64,000 bases of DNA from DASRDZ01 sp035569495 (GTDB lineage: Bacteria; Chloroflexota; Dormibacteria; Aeolococcales; Aeolococcaceae). The stretch is taken from positions 59,381 through 123,380 of the forward strand of contig DATMMX010000019.1 in NCBI GenBank assembly GCA_035569495.1, in the 5' to 3' direction. The translations under genes were made by a program, and so were the position numbers. The first letter of the stretch is position 1. Every line of letters starts with the position of its first letter. Positions 25,055 to 33,644 of this stretch are shown here, one piece after another. A model generated the notes under the pieces. The model was not told where the DNA came from and did no database searches. It saw nothing but the letters and a program-made list of their open reading frames with translations.

Positions 25055-25651
25055 ATGGCGGCACGAAGCAGGACGGCAGCTTCCCGCCGGCGGTCGTCGG
25101 GTGGTGATCGCGGTTTGCGCGAAGCCATCGAGAATGTGATCAGGGCGCTGCCGCTTGGGGTTTTGATGCAGCGGCTGGCGGTGGTGGAGAGTGCGGTGGG
25201 GAGGTTGGAGCGCGAGGCGCGGAGGGTGGTGGAGGGGGTGCGGGCCTCGGCGCAGCGGAGGACGGCGAAGCGGGCTACTGCGAAGCGCGCCACCGCGAAG
25301 CGTGCGACGGCCGCGAAGCGTGGCACGACGGCGAAGCGGGCGACGGCCGCGAAGCGCGCGACGGCGCCGAAGCCCGCGTCCGCAAAGCGCGCGACTACGC
25401 GCAGGCGAGCATCCACCGCCCCTCGTCGCCCGTCCGGCACGCCCGAGCAGCGCAACCAGCGCAACGGCGGCATGACCGGCGAGGAGCTCGCCCTGCGCAG
25501 CCAGGAGCTGATGGAGCAGCTCTCGGCCGCCCCATCCCTGCTCACCCCGCGCGACCGGCCGCCGTTGCGGGACGACGACGACGATGACCTCGCCTCCGAG
25601 GAGCTGACCGTCGCCGTCAACGTCCCCGAGGTCCCCGGCCCGCTGCCCTAG
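25055..25651 (+). CDS. Histone H1-like Lys/Ala-rich protein
   Basis: A 198-residue protein. The N-terminal half has a short helical, coiled-coil-like region (LREAIENVIRALPLGVLMQR, then AVVESAVGRLEREARRVVEG). A basic low-complexity arm follows, built of about eight repeats around AKRAT, like the C-terminal tails of actinobacterial HupB and histone H1-like proteins. The C-terminus turns acidic (RDDDDDDLASEE). It probably binds DNA or polyanions through the basic arm. A phasin-like granule protein is the main alternative. A promoter stands just upstream and the gene is alone. Confidence 0.65.
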   Translation: MAARSRTAASRRRSSGGDRGLREAIENVIRALPLGVLMQRLAVVESAVGRLEREARRVVEGVRASAQRRTAKRATAKRATAKRATAAKRGTTAKRATAAKRATAPKPASAKRATTRRRASTAPRRPSGTPEQRNQRNGGMTGEELALRSQELMEQLSAAPSLLTPRDRPPLRDDDDDDLASEELTVAVNVPEVPGPLP

Positions 25652-25661
25652 CGCCCCGCCC

Positions 25662-27017
25662 TCACCCCGTCTGCGTGAGCCCCGCGTACCAGATGGCGAC
25701 GTCGATGTCGCCGCTCACCGTTGTGTCCAGCACCGTGCCGTCGGGATAGCGGCTCCGCACCACCAAGCTGACCGGCACCGTCTCGTCCACCGGCCGCCCC
25801 AGCGCGTCCGTCCGCTCCGCGTGATCCCACTGCACCACGATCGGCGTCCCGGCGTCGCCGCCCTGTCCCGGCCGCGTCCCGTCAGCCGACGGCGCATCCG
25901 TCGCCCCACCCGCATACGTCCAGCCCACCACCGTCTCCGTCGCCTGTCCCACCTCCGCCCCGTCGACCATCTCCACCCCCGGCCGCACCACGATCGGCCG
26001 CGGGTAGAGCTGCAGCAACCGCCCCCGGATGGTGACGGCCCTCGCCTGCGCCGCCGCCCCCGGGTCAGGAGCCGCAAAGCTCCCATCCCCCGCCTGCCCC
26101 ACCGCCACCGCCCCCGCGACCAGCTGCGGCGGCACGTCCACCGGCGCCGCACCCGCCCCCGTCGCCGTGTCGTGGTTGCTCACATCCACATACCCGTCAA
26201 CGCTGCGCACGAACGCATTCCCCGACCCGTCGAAGTCCAGCGCCTGCCCGACGACGTGCAGGTGCGCAACCACGGTCACATCCGACGGCTGCGCGCCCCC
26301 CGCCGTCGTCGCCTGCAGGATGTGCGTGCGTGTGATGCCACTCTGCCCCGACCCCGCGGCGTGCTCGGTGACACCGTCCGGCCAGTGCACCGTCCACGAG
26401 ATCGCCTGCCAGTCGAGCACATCGGTGCACGTCCCCTCGGCGAGGCGCTGCGTCATGTCGCTCGCAAAGCTCGTCGCCAGCGTGAGTGTCGTCGGCTTGC
26501 TCGAGTCATAGCTCTGTGGCGTCAGGTCCGCGAGCAGCGACGTGTCGACCTCCGTCAGCGCCTCGCAGCGACGGTCGAACGGCATGCCTGCGGGGACGTG
26601 TCCCTCAGCGATGATGGGGCACACGGAATATTTGCCCGACGGGTACAGCCCATCGTCGTTGTTGCACGACCCCTGCCGGATATCCCGCGGCACCGGGAAA
26701 ACCTGGGTGTCGTTGTAGCACCCGTCAAAGATCGACACACCGTACGTGCGGGCGTGGCTCACCGGGTTTACTCGAATCAGCGACCACTGGCTCCAGTACC
26801 TGCACCCGCTGACCCGCCTCGGAGGAATGGGACGGTGAGAGAGGCCCGTGTCGGTCGCAGACTGAGCGTCGAGGTACATGAACGCGGTGTTTCCAACGAC
26901 CTGCTGTTCGAGGCTCACGGTCAGAAGTGGCGACGGCGTGTCTGCGCGTACCCCTGCGGGAAATGAGACAAGCCAAACGGCTATTGGCCCGGCTATTGCA
27001 CGTTTGAGACGAGCCAT
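25662..27017 (-). CDS. Exported protein of unknown function
   Basis: A 451-residue protein with a weak signal peptide (IAGPIAVWLVSFPAGVRA, cleavage before DTPS). The mature part is beta-rich, with several Cys in the first half (GCRYW, GCYND, SCNNDD, RRCEAL, GTCTD) and Trp-containing strands such as VVGWTYAGG and VVQWDHAERTD. I recognise no family. Its ATG lies inside the end of the upstream lipoprotein gene (25-base overlap), so the two are one operon. Its Cys-rich Gly/Asn segments hint at an extracellular domain. Confidence 0.6.
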   Translation of the reverse strand: MARLKRAIAGPIAVWLVSFPAGVRADTPSPLLTVSLEQQVVGNTAFMYLDAQSATDTGLSHRPIPPRRVSGCRYWSQWSLIRVNPVSHARTYGVSIFDGCYNDTQVFPVPRDIRQGSCNNDDGLYPSGKYSVCPIIAEGHVPAGMPFDRRCEALTEVDTSLLADLTPQSYDSSKPTTLTLATSFASDMTQRLAEGTCTDVLDWQAISWTVHWPDGVTEHAAGSGQSGITRTHILQATTAGGAQPSDVTVVAHLHVVGQALDFDGSGNAFVRSVDGYVDVSNHDTATGAGAAPVDVPPQLVAGAVAVGQAGDGSFAAPDPGAAAQARAVTIRGRLLQLYPRPIVVRPGVEMVDGAEVGQATETVVGWTYAGGATDAPSADGTRPGQGGDAGTPIVVQWDHAERTDALGRPVDETVPVSLVVRSRYPDGTVLDTTVSGDIDVAIWYAGLTQTG

Positions 27018-27532
27018 CGACCGTCCATGAGCGCCAACTCCAGCTGCTTCTGCGCGTGGACCATGCGCGCACTCGAGAGCTGCTGAAGCGACGGATAGCT
27101 AGCGTCATACCCTGTGAGCGTGTAGGTGACCGTCGCGAGTGCAGCGGACGACCCGGCCATGTCAATCGACATTGGATTGATTGTCAGGGTGGTGACCACG
27201 AAGCATTTACCGGTGTCGTGCGCCACGTGCGCGGCGACACCCGCGTTCCCTTGGGCCTGCGATCCTGGCACAGAGAGGCCACCTAGTTCGTCAGGGCTGC
27301 CCGTGCGCATCGCATCTGCAAGTGCCTGCACATACCGACGCACCGCGGCATCGACCGCCGCGACGCGAGGATCCGCCGTAGCCGTCGCCCGCGCCGTCGG
27401 CGACGCCGTCGCACTGGGCCGCACCGGTGCAGCACTCCCGCACCCAAACGCCAGCACGCCCAGCACTGCCACCCCGCCCACCGCAACGCCGAGCCCTCCA
27501 ACCTGCCATGCAAACCGCCTCACAGTACCCAC
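26993..27532 (-). CDS. Lipoprotein, possibly NTF2-like
   Basis: A 179-residue exported protein. The hydrophobic signal ends VLAFGC, giving a lipidated Cys31, followed by a Ser/Thr/Ala-rich linker. The C-terminal ~120 residues (AAVDAAVRRYVQALADAM ... ALMDGRWLVSNVQ) have the pattern of small alpha+beta NTF2/SnoaL-like domains found in lipoproteins. Function is unknown. It overlaps the next gene by 25 bases. The DNA here is somewhat richer in A+T than its surroundings. Confidence 0.6.
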   Translation of the reverse strand: MGTVRRFAWQVGGLGVAVGGVAVLGVLAFGCGSAAPVRPSATASPTARATATADPRVAAVDAAVRRYVQALADAMRTGSPDELGGLSVPGSQAQGNAGVAAHVAHDTGKCFVVTTLTINPMSIDMAGSSAALATVTYTLTGYDASYPSLQQLSSARMVHAQKQLELALMDGRWLVSNVQ

Positions 27533-27661
27533 GCCCTTCCAAACAACTGCATGCCAAACCCGCCGTGCATGCCCGGCCGCCCTACCGCATCGTGAGGGCG
27601 CCGCCTAACTTACACAATCCTGTAGGGCGCCGTCAACCCGACCGAAGGAACCGCGCAAGCC
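27533..27661. other. Short intergenic region
   Basis: This 129-base gap separates two exported-protein genes on the minus strand. It holds a TGTGTAAGTTAG run (minus strand) that could be an extended -10 for the lipoprotein gene. I see no terminator or RNA gene. Confidence 0.3.
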
Positions 27662-29536
27662 CTAAACCGCCCGCCCCGACCTCCGCCGCAGCGCCGCGCC
27701 CAACCCCAGCAACCCAACCCCACCCACAAACCCCAACGGCCCGAACAGCCCCGTCTGCCCCATGGTGACATTGCTGCCCGCGCTGGCCGGAACCGTGGTG
27801 CCGGTCCCGTCCGTCGACGTCCCCAGCACCTCGCTCGACACCGTCGCGGTATTCATGGTCACGATCGCGCCCGGCTGCGATGCGCCCAGGCGGTGTACGG
27901 GATTGGCGCCGTTGCGGTCGCCGTTGAGCAGGCGGATCTGCATCTTGCCGATGCTCGCGTTCTGGTGCTGCGTGCTGGTGTAGGTGCGCTGCTCGGTGCC
28001 CAGGGTGATCTGCAGGGTCAGCACGCCCGCGCCGGTGTTGATCTCCAGCAGCATGGGCTCGCCGACCGGAACACCGTTCTTCACGGCGTCGAGCTCCGCC
28101 TGGGGAACGAAGGGGGAGAGGGCGGCGGTGTTGATCTGCCCGTGGTCCATCACCACCAGGCCGGCGACGGCGATCCGGGTGACGTCGCCGCTGGCCTGGG
28201 CGGTGCTGGTGGTACCGTCGATGATTGCGTCACTTGTGGCCTGAACTCCCTGCACGTCGAGCAGCGGCGTGCCCGGCTGGGCGCCCAGGGCGCTGAGCGC
28301 GCCGGCCAGCGCCGCGCTGTCGAGCGGCAGCAACGACATGTCGACCAGCTTGCTGCTGGAGATGGCGTGCAGCCCCGTCCCCGCCGGGGTGATCGCGGTG
28401 CTGGCGATGACGCACGAGCCGGTGCCCAGCGTCTGGCAGGTCAGCATGCGGTCGAGCTGGGTGTCCTGCACCAGGGTGTTGAGCTGATCAGCGGGGGCCG
28501 CGGCCGTATTCACGTCAGCAACCAGCGACGAGAGACTGAGCCCGCCCGGCAGCGCACCGGCGATGATCGATGCCACACCCGGGAGCTGCGGCACGATCGC
28601 CGACGCGGTGGTGCTCACCTGGGAGAGCAGCGTGGCGATCGCGGTCATGTCGGCGCGCAGGTTGGTGAGGTCCAGAGCGGGCGCGACCGACAGGTTGGTG
28701 GTCGCCTCGCTCGACGACGCCTGCGGTCCACTGGCGCCGAGCTGGGTCGCGCCAGCGCCGGTGACCGCCGTGGCGCCGAAGGGCGCGAGCTGAGCGAGCA
28801 CCGGCATGGTCGAGACCAGCGGCGGCAGGCTCACCTGCGGCGGCACCGTCAGCGCCGAAGACGACTGCACCTGTCCCAGCGGATGGGCGGCGTTGATATC
28901 GGCCGCGAGTCCGGTGGCGTATTGCAGCGTGGCGCCAAGCTGCTGTGCCAGGACGGTCTGCAATTGATCCACCGCGGCCACGGCATTGACCGGCAGCGCG
29001 GCCAGCTTCGCCGAAAGCGCCCCGAGCTGGGTGTTGAGCGTCTGCAGCTGCGTCTGCAATCCCGAGGGCAGCAGCGCCATCACCGTGCTGTTGCCGGTGA
29101 CCGTGGCCACGTCGGACAGCGTCGACTGCAACGACGGAACCGTCACCCCCGCGGCGAGACCGCTGAACACCGCGTGCAACGTGGAGAGCAGCGAAGACAA
29201 TGAGGCGAGGTTGAGCGACACCGGCGTGGCGTCGCTGTGCCCGGCCACCAGGTCGGCAACCGCGGCGGTGCGCGACGCCGTCGCGCTCGCGCCGTCGACT
29301 TGCACGACCACAGGCGCCAGAGCCGTGGTGAGCAGCGTCCGCAGCGCCAGCGGCAGCGCCTGCACGTCGGTGTCCGGAATGCTGAGCAGCGCCGAGGGAT
29401 TGATGCTGAGACTCAGCGCCGCGGTGCCGGCGTTGGCGGTCGCGCCGACCGGCTGCTGGTCGGCGCGCGCGGCCAGCGGCGCCAGCGCCACCGCCATGGC
29501 GATGACGGCGCCCGACCTCAGCATTCCCGACCGCAT
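27662..29536 (-). CDS. Large surface protein with C-terminal membrane anchor, unknown function
   Basis: A 624-residue exported protein. The start is placed at the ATG at 29536 because it directly begins a signal peptide (MLRSGAVIAMAVALAPLAARA); upstream codons are not protein-like. The body is rich in Ser, Ala, Leu and Thr with helical runs such as LSSLLSTLHAVFSGL and LQTQLQTLNTQLGALSAKL, suggesting a long helical surface protein. The tail TGLFGPLGFVGGVGLLGLG followed by RRRSGR is a hydrophobic helix plus basic end, like sorting or retention signals. No enzyme motif is seen. It may be a structural or adhesive envelope protein. Confidence 0.65.
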   Translation of the reverse strand: MRSGMLRSGAVIAMAVALAPLAARADQQPVGATANAGTAALSLSINPSALLSIPDTDVQALPLALRTLLTTALAPVVVQVDGASATASRTAAVADLVAGHSDATPVSLNLASLSSLLSTLHAVFSGLAAGVTVPSLQSTLSDVATVTGNSTVMALLPSGLQTQLQTLNTQLGALSAKLAALPVNAVAAVDQLQTVLAQQLGATLQYATGLAADINAAHPLGQVQSSSALTVPPQVSLPPLVSTMPVLAQLAPFGATAVTGAGATQLGASGPQASSSEATTNLSVAPALDLTNLRADMTAIATLLSQVSTTASAIVPQLPGVASIIAGALPGGLSLSSLVADVNTAAAPADQLNTLVQDTQLDRMLTCQTLGTGSCVIASTAITPAGTGLHAISSSKLVDMSLLPLDSAALAGALSALGAQPGTPLLDVQGVQATSDAIIDGTTSTAQASGDVTRIAVAGLVVMDHGQINTAALSPFVPQAELDAVKNGVPVGEPMLLEINTGAGVLTLQITLGTEQRTYTSTQHQNASIGKMQIRLLNGDRNGANPVHRLGASQPGAIVTMNTATVSSEVLGTSTDGTGTTVPASAGSNVTMGQTGLFGPLGFVGGVGLLGLGAALRRRSGRAV

Positions 29537-29699
29537 GCGACTGCCCTCCGACCGATTCCCGCGCTGCACCCAAGATGGATAGCACCGCACCCACGAAGTC
29601 CCACCGCCGTCCACCGAGGCGAGGCGCCGTCTGCACAGCCCTTTGCCCCGCGTGACCCGCCCGTCACAGGGCACCCCGCAGCGAAACCGGCCCGCCTAT

Positions 29700-31307
29700 C
29701 TAACCGCCAGGCTTCGCGGACGCGGTCGGTGCGGCGGTCGGCGGCGGGGTGATCGGCGGCAGCGTCGGCACCGGCGTCGGCTTCGGCGTCGGCGCGGGCG
29801 TCGCCGGAGCCGTGGCGGTCGGCACCGGTGTGCTCACCGGCGCGCGTGTCGGCCGCGCCGTGGCCACCGGCGCCGACCCGCTCGACCCCGACCCGCCGCC
29901 GCCACCGCCGTTGCCGTAGTACCCGCCCGTGTCGTGGTTGAACGCGCGCTCCTCGTCCGCGCCGAGGATCACCGTCACCCCCGCGGGCGCAGCAGCCGCA
30001 GGCGCCGACGCCGATGGCGACACCGCCGCCACCCCCGACGCCGCCGTGGCCGTCTCCACCGGCACGCCGAACAGCGTGGCCAGGTACTGCGCCGTCTGCG
30101 CCGCCCCGTTCCCGCCACCGGTGACCACAACATGCGTGGTCTGGCTGACCGCGCGAGTCCCGCCGTCCTTGGCGGACAGCCGCACCTGACCGAGCAGCGC
30201 GCTCCACCGCCCCGACGCCCCCGCCCCGCGCCCGCTGGCGTCCACCACCGTCACCGGCGCCTTCTCCGCCAGCGCCGCCGGCGAGGGGAACACGTTGGCG
30301 ATGAAGCGCTGCACGGACACGTAGGTGGTGTCGTGCGCGAACAGGTAGGCCGCGCCGCAGTTGGTCGGGTAGCCGCACTCGTAGAGGAAGTTGGTGTCGT
30401 CGATGGAGATGCGCGTGATGGTCGACGGGTCGACGTCCTTGACCAGGCTGTACAGCGACTTGGCGTCGCCGATGCCCAGGTCGGTGATCACGTGGCCGCC
30501 CAGGGCGCCCAGCACGTCGGGCAGCTTGGCGATGCCGTTCACCGAGACCACCTTCTGCTTGAGCGCCTGGATCACCAGCTGCTGGCGGCGGCTGCGGGCG
30601 AAGTCGGTGCCCTCGCCGTTGTCGGAGGAGTGGCGCGAGCGCGAGAAGATCAGCGCCGTCGCCCCGTCCATGTGCTGCGGTCCGGCGTTGAAGTGGACGG
30701 TCATGTAGCTGCAGTCGCCGGTGTCGCACTCGCCGTGCGGGTACTGGTAGTCGGTGAACGTGTGCGGCACCACCACGTCGATGCCGCCGACGGCGTCGAC
30801 GGCGTACTGGAAGGCGTGGAAGTCGATGCCGACGAAGTGGTCGATGTGGATGCCGAGCAGCTTGTCCAGCGTGGCGTTGGCCAGCGCCCCGCCGCCCTGG
30901 TCGCCCTTGTAGGCGTCGGCGCGGTTGGGGTAGGTGTTGGTCTGGCCGTCCGAGTACGCCTCGTTGATGCGGCCGGTGTACTGGTGGCCGTTGCCGAGGT
31001 CGATGGGCACGTACCAGTCGCGCGGCACGCTGATCTCGGCGACCTGCGGCGGCCCGGTCTGCTGCGGCTGGATCGACAGCACCATGATCGAGTCGGACAG
31101 GTAGGCGCCGTCGTGGCCGTCGCCGCCGTATCCGTAGAGCGCGATGGTGACGCGCTGCAGGTTCTTGGCCTTCTGGCCGACGCTCGACCCGCTGCCGTCA
31201 CCGAGCACGTCGCCGATGGCGGCGATGGGGTTGCGGTGGAAGAGGAAGCCGAGCTGCCAGGCCACCCGGCCCACGTAGACGCCGCCGACCAGGAGCACGC
31301 CGACCAC
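29700..31307 (-). CDS. LytR-CpsA-Psr (LCP) family cell-wall glycopolymer ligase
   Basis: At least 535 residues. One N-terminal membrane helix is followed by an LCP domain: DSIMVLSIQPQQ, SVPRDWYVPI with the conserved Arg, HFVGIDFHAFQYAVDAVGGI, and MDGATALIFSRSRH...DFARSRRQQL. A LytR_C domain (APVTVVDASG...) and a Pro/Thr-rich tail follow. It would attach wall polymers to peptidoglycan from lipid carriers. The GTG at 31307 lies within the membrane helix. The frame continues upstream with a convincing basic tail (RRRRRASRYKARLGWLTPK), but no ATG, GTG or TTG is found there. Confidence 0.88.
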   Translation of the reverse strand: MVGVLLVGGVYVGRVAWQLGFLFHRNPIAAIGDVLGDGSGSSVGQKAKNLQRVTIALYGYGGDGHDGAYLSDSIMVLSIQPQQTGPPQVAEISVPRDWYVPIDLGNGHQYTGRINEAYSDGQTNTYPNRADAYKGDQGGGALANATLDKLLGIHIDHFVGIDFHAFQYAVDAVGGIDVVVPHTFTDYQYPHGECDTGDCSYMTVHFNAGPQHMDGATALIFSRSRHSSDNGEGTDFARSRRQQLVIQALKQKVVSVNGIAKLPDVLGALGGHVITDLGIGDAKSLYSLVKDVDPSTITRISIDDTNFLYECGYPTNCGAAYLFAHDTTYVSVQRFIANVFPSPAALAEKAPVTVVDASGRGAGASGRWSALLGQVRLSAKDGGTRAVSQTTHVVVTGGGNGAAQTAQYLATLFGVPVETATAASGVAAVSPSASAPAAAAPAGVTVILGADEERAFNHDTGGYYGNGGGGGGSGSSGSAPVATARPTRAPVSTPVPTATAPATPAPTPKPTPVPTLPPITPPPTAAPTASAKPGG

Positions 31308-31614
31308 GCCGAGGATCGCCGCCCGCTTGGGCGTGAGCCAGCCGAGCCGGGCCTTGTACCTGGAAGCGCGACGGCGCCGTCGCCGTGGTGCCGCAGTGAG
31401 CTGGATGGGGGAGCCCTCGCGTGAGGAATGACGGCAACCCTGCGGACATCGGGGGACGAGGGCCGGGGAGCCGCCAGGGCCAGGGCCGGTCTCCGGACCG
31501 GCCGCTGCGCGGTGGACAACGGTGGCTGCCCGTCGAAGGTTACCCGTCCGGGGGGTGGCGGTGGGACTCTACCAGCCAAACCTTACGTTCACGTAAACTG
31601 TAAGGAACCAACCC
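31308..31614. other. Region between LCP and MerR genes
   Basis: The first ~110 bases probably encode the cytoplasmic tail of the LCP protein, with an unclear start. The rest holds TAACCT on the minus strand near 31538-31543, a possible -10 for LCP, and the MerR operator at 31581-31605. No other gene or RNA is seen. Confidence 0.4.
31581..31605 (+). promoter_or_regulatory. MerR-family operator/promoter
   Basis: Two nested perfect dyads: CCTTAC-N13-GTAAGG (31581-31605) and TTACGT-TC-ACGTAA (31583-31596). They end 9 bases before the MerR ATG. TTACGTnnACGTAA resembles sites of LiuR-like MerR regulators. Lying over the promoter, it is most likely the autoregulatory site of the adjacent MerR gene. 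Confidence 0.75.
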
Positions 31615-32109
31615 ATGGCAGCCCTCCTCCCCGACCGCGACCCCGACCCCGCTCCCCCGTCCGGCGCGCTGCGCATCGAGGCGGTCGCCCAGCGCACCGG
31701 CCTCACCAAGCGCACCATCCGCTACTACGAGGAGATCGGCCTGCTCAGCCCGAGCGGCCGCTCCGAGGGCGGCTTCCGCCTCTTCAGCGACGCCGACGTC
31801 GCCCGCCTGGAGCGGATCACCGCACTGAAGGATTCCGCCGGCCTGTCGCTCGCCGAGGTCGCCGAGCTGCTCGACGCCGAGTCGGTCCGCGAGCGCATCC
31901 GCGAGCGCTACGTGGCCAGCGACGACCCCGTCGAGAAGCGCGCCATGCTCGCCCAGTCCCACGCCGTGCTCACCCGCCAGCTCGCCCTCATCGAGCGCAA
32001 GCGCCGCGGCCTCGACGCCCTGGCCACCGAGTACGAGGAGCGGCTGGAGCGCATCTCCCACCTCGACGCCGAGCTGGCCGGCGAGCAGCGCCGGGCGGAC
32101 CGGCGATGA
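31615..32109 (+). CDS. MerR-family transcriptional regulator
   Basis: A 164-residue regulator. The winged helix is clear at about residues 18-85 (IEAVAQRTGLTKRTIRYYEEIGLLSPSGR, then FRLFSDADVARLERI). It continues with a coiled-coil dimerisation helix (HAVLTRQLALIERKRRGLDAL). There are no metal-binding Cys, so it senses something other than a metal. The ATG directly follows a double palindrome. It overlaps the MFS pump as ATGA, so it probably controls that pump in response to a drug-like inducer. Confidence 0.92.
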   Translation: MAALLPDRDPDPAPPSGALRIEAVAQRTGLTKRTIRYYEEIGLLSPSGRSEGGFRLFSDADVARLERITALKDSAGLSLAEVAELLDAESVRERIRERYVASDDPVEKRAMLAQSHAVLTRQLALIERKRRGLDALATEYEERLERISHLDAELAGEQRRADRR

Positions 32110-33644
32110 GCGCGACGCAGGCCCTGCGCGGCGCCGCCGGCCGCACCCAGGGCGTGACCCACTCCCAGTCCGGCAACTACCGCTGGTGGGCGCTGAGCAC
32201 CACCAGCCTGGGCGCGCTGCTCGCCTCGCTGAACATGAGCACGCTGGTCATCGCCCTGCCCGACCTGATGCGCTCGCTGCACATCGGCGTGCTGGACGTC
32301 ACCTGGGTGCTGCTCTCCTACATGCTCGCCCAGACCGCCGCGGTGCTCACCGTGGGACGCCTCGGCGACATGTGGGGACGCAAGCGCCTCTACGTCACCG
32401 GCTTCGCCGTCTTCACCGTGATGGCGCTGTTCAGCGGTTTCGCGGGCAGCGCCTGGGAGCTGATCCTGCTGCGCGCCCTGGCCGGCGTCGGCGGCGCGCT
32501 GATGGTGGCCAACAGCAGCGCCATCGTCACCGACGCATTCCCGCGGCACCAGCTCGGCCTGGCCCTGGGCATCAACGGCATGGTGGTCGCCGTCGGCGCG
32601 GCGGTGGGCCCGGTGCTGGGTGGCTGGCTGACCTCGCTGGGCTGGCAGTGGGTGTTCTGGTTCAACGTGCCGGTGTCGGTGATCGGCAGCATCTGGGCGG
32701 TGCTGATCCTGCGCGAGCCGTCGCTGCGCGCGGTGCGGCAGCGCATCGACTGGCTGGGCAACGCGGTGTTCCTCGCCGGACTCTCGGGACTGCTGCTCTT
32801 CCTGAGCATGGGCGGCATCGAGGGCTGGGGGTCGCCGATGGTGGTCGGCGGCGGCATCGCCTTCGTCATCGGGCTGCCGCTCTTCCTGTACATCGAACGC
32901 CGCGTCGACCAGCCGCTGCTCGACCTCTCCCTGTTCCGCTCGCGGCTCTTCGCCATCGGCAACCTCTCCCAATTGCTCAACGCCACCAGCCGCATGGGCC
33001 TGCTCTTCCTGCTGGTCTTCTACTTCCAGGGCCCGCAGCAGCGCGACGCGGTGACCGCCGGCTTGCTGGTGACTCCGCTCGCCGCGCTGATGTTCCTCGC
33101 ATCTCCGCTGTCGGGATGGATCAGCGACCGCATCGGCTCGCGCATCCCCTCGGTGGTTGGCCTGGCCACGACCGGCGTCGGCCTGGCCTTGATGGGCGCG
33201 GTGATCGGCCACAACACCAGCTACCCGCTGCTCGCCGTGGGCATGTCGCTGGTCGGCGCGGGCGCAGGCATCTTCACCTCGCCCAACGCGTCGTCGATCA
33301 TGGCGGCGGTGCGTCCCGAGCAGCGCGGCGTCGCCTCGGGCGTGCGCATGCTGACGGCGTTCGTCGGCTCGATGTTCTCCATCGCCTTCGTGCTCGCCAT
33401 CGTCACCTCGTCACTGCCCACATCGGTGATGCTGAAGATCTTCAGCGGCGTCACCACCGGGCTCACCGACGCGCAGGTCAACCCGTTCATCAGCGGCGTG
33501 CGCGGCACCCTGTTCGTGCTGGCGGCGATCTCGCTGCTCAGCGCACCGCTGTCGCTGCTGCGCGGTGAGGAGGACAGCCGCCGGCCGCCGCGCGCCGTGC
33601 CCGAGGAGTTCGCCGTCGAGGTGGCCGAGGCCGAGACGGTCTAG
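32106..33644 (+). CDS. MFS drug exporter, DHA2 (14-TM) family
   Basis: A 512-residue proton-driven exporter with 14 predicted helices. Helix 1 has SLNMSTLVIALPDL, motif A is GRLGDMWGRKRLYV, and motif C-like glycines are in VAVGAAVGPVLGGWL. Charged tails at both ends are cytoplasmic. It is coupled to the MerR regulator by ATGA and should be induced by its substrates. Its stop shares CTAG with the convergent DedA-like gene. Confidence 0.92.
   Translation: MSATQALRGAAGRTQGVTHSQSGNYRWWALSTTSLGALLASLNMSTLVIALPDLMRSLHIGVLDVTWVLLSYMLAQTAAVLTVGRLGDMWGRKRLYVTGFAVFTVMALFSGFAGSAWELILLRALAGVGGALMVANSSAIVTDAFPRHQLGLALGINGMVVAVGAAVGPVLGGWLTSLGWQWVFWFNVPVSVIGSIWAVLILREPSLRAVRQRIDWLGNAVFLAGLSGLLLFLSMGGIEGWGSPMVVGGGIAFVIGLPLFLYIERRVDQPLLDLSLFRSRLFAIGNLSQLLNATSRMGLLFLLVFYFQGPQQRDAVTAGLLVTPLAALMFLASPLSGWISDRIGSRIPSVVGLATTGVGLALMGAVIGHNTSYPLLAVGMSLVGAGAGIFTSPNASSIMAAVRPEQRGVASGVRMLTAFVGSMFSIAFVLAIVTSSLPTSVMLKIFSGVTTGLTDAQVNPFISGVRGTLFVLAAISLLSAPLSLLRGEEDSRRPPRAVPEEFAVEVAEAETV

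Noticed and set aside
25255..25400. CRISPR or satellite repeat
   Set aside because: Short degenerate repeats encode AKRAT-type basic peptide repeats within a real gene.
30701..31579. Alternative long minus-strand frame around the LCP start
   Set aside because: Arg/Ser/Pro-rich shadow with no LCP motifs. The LCP frame itself carries the conserved residues.
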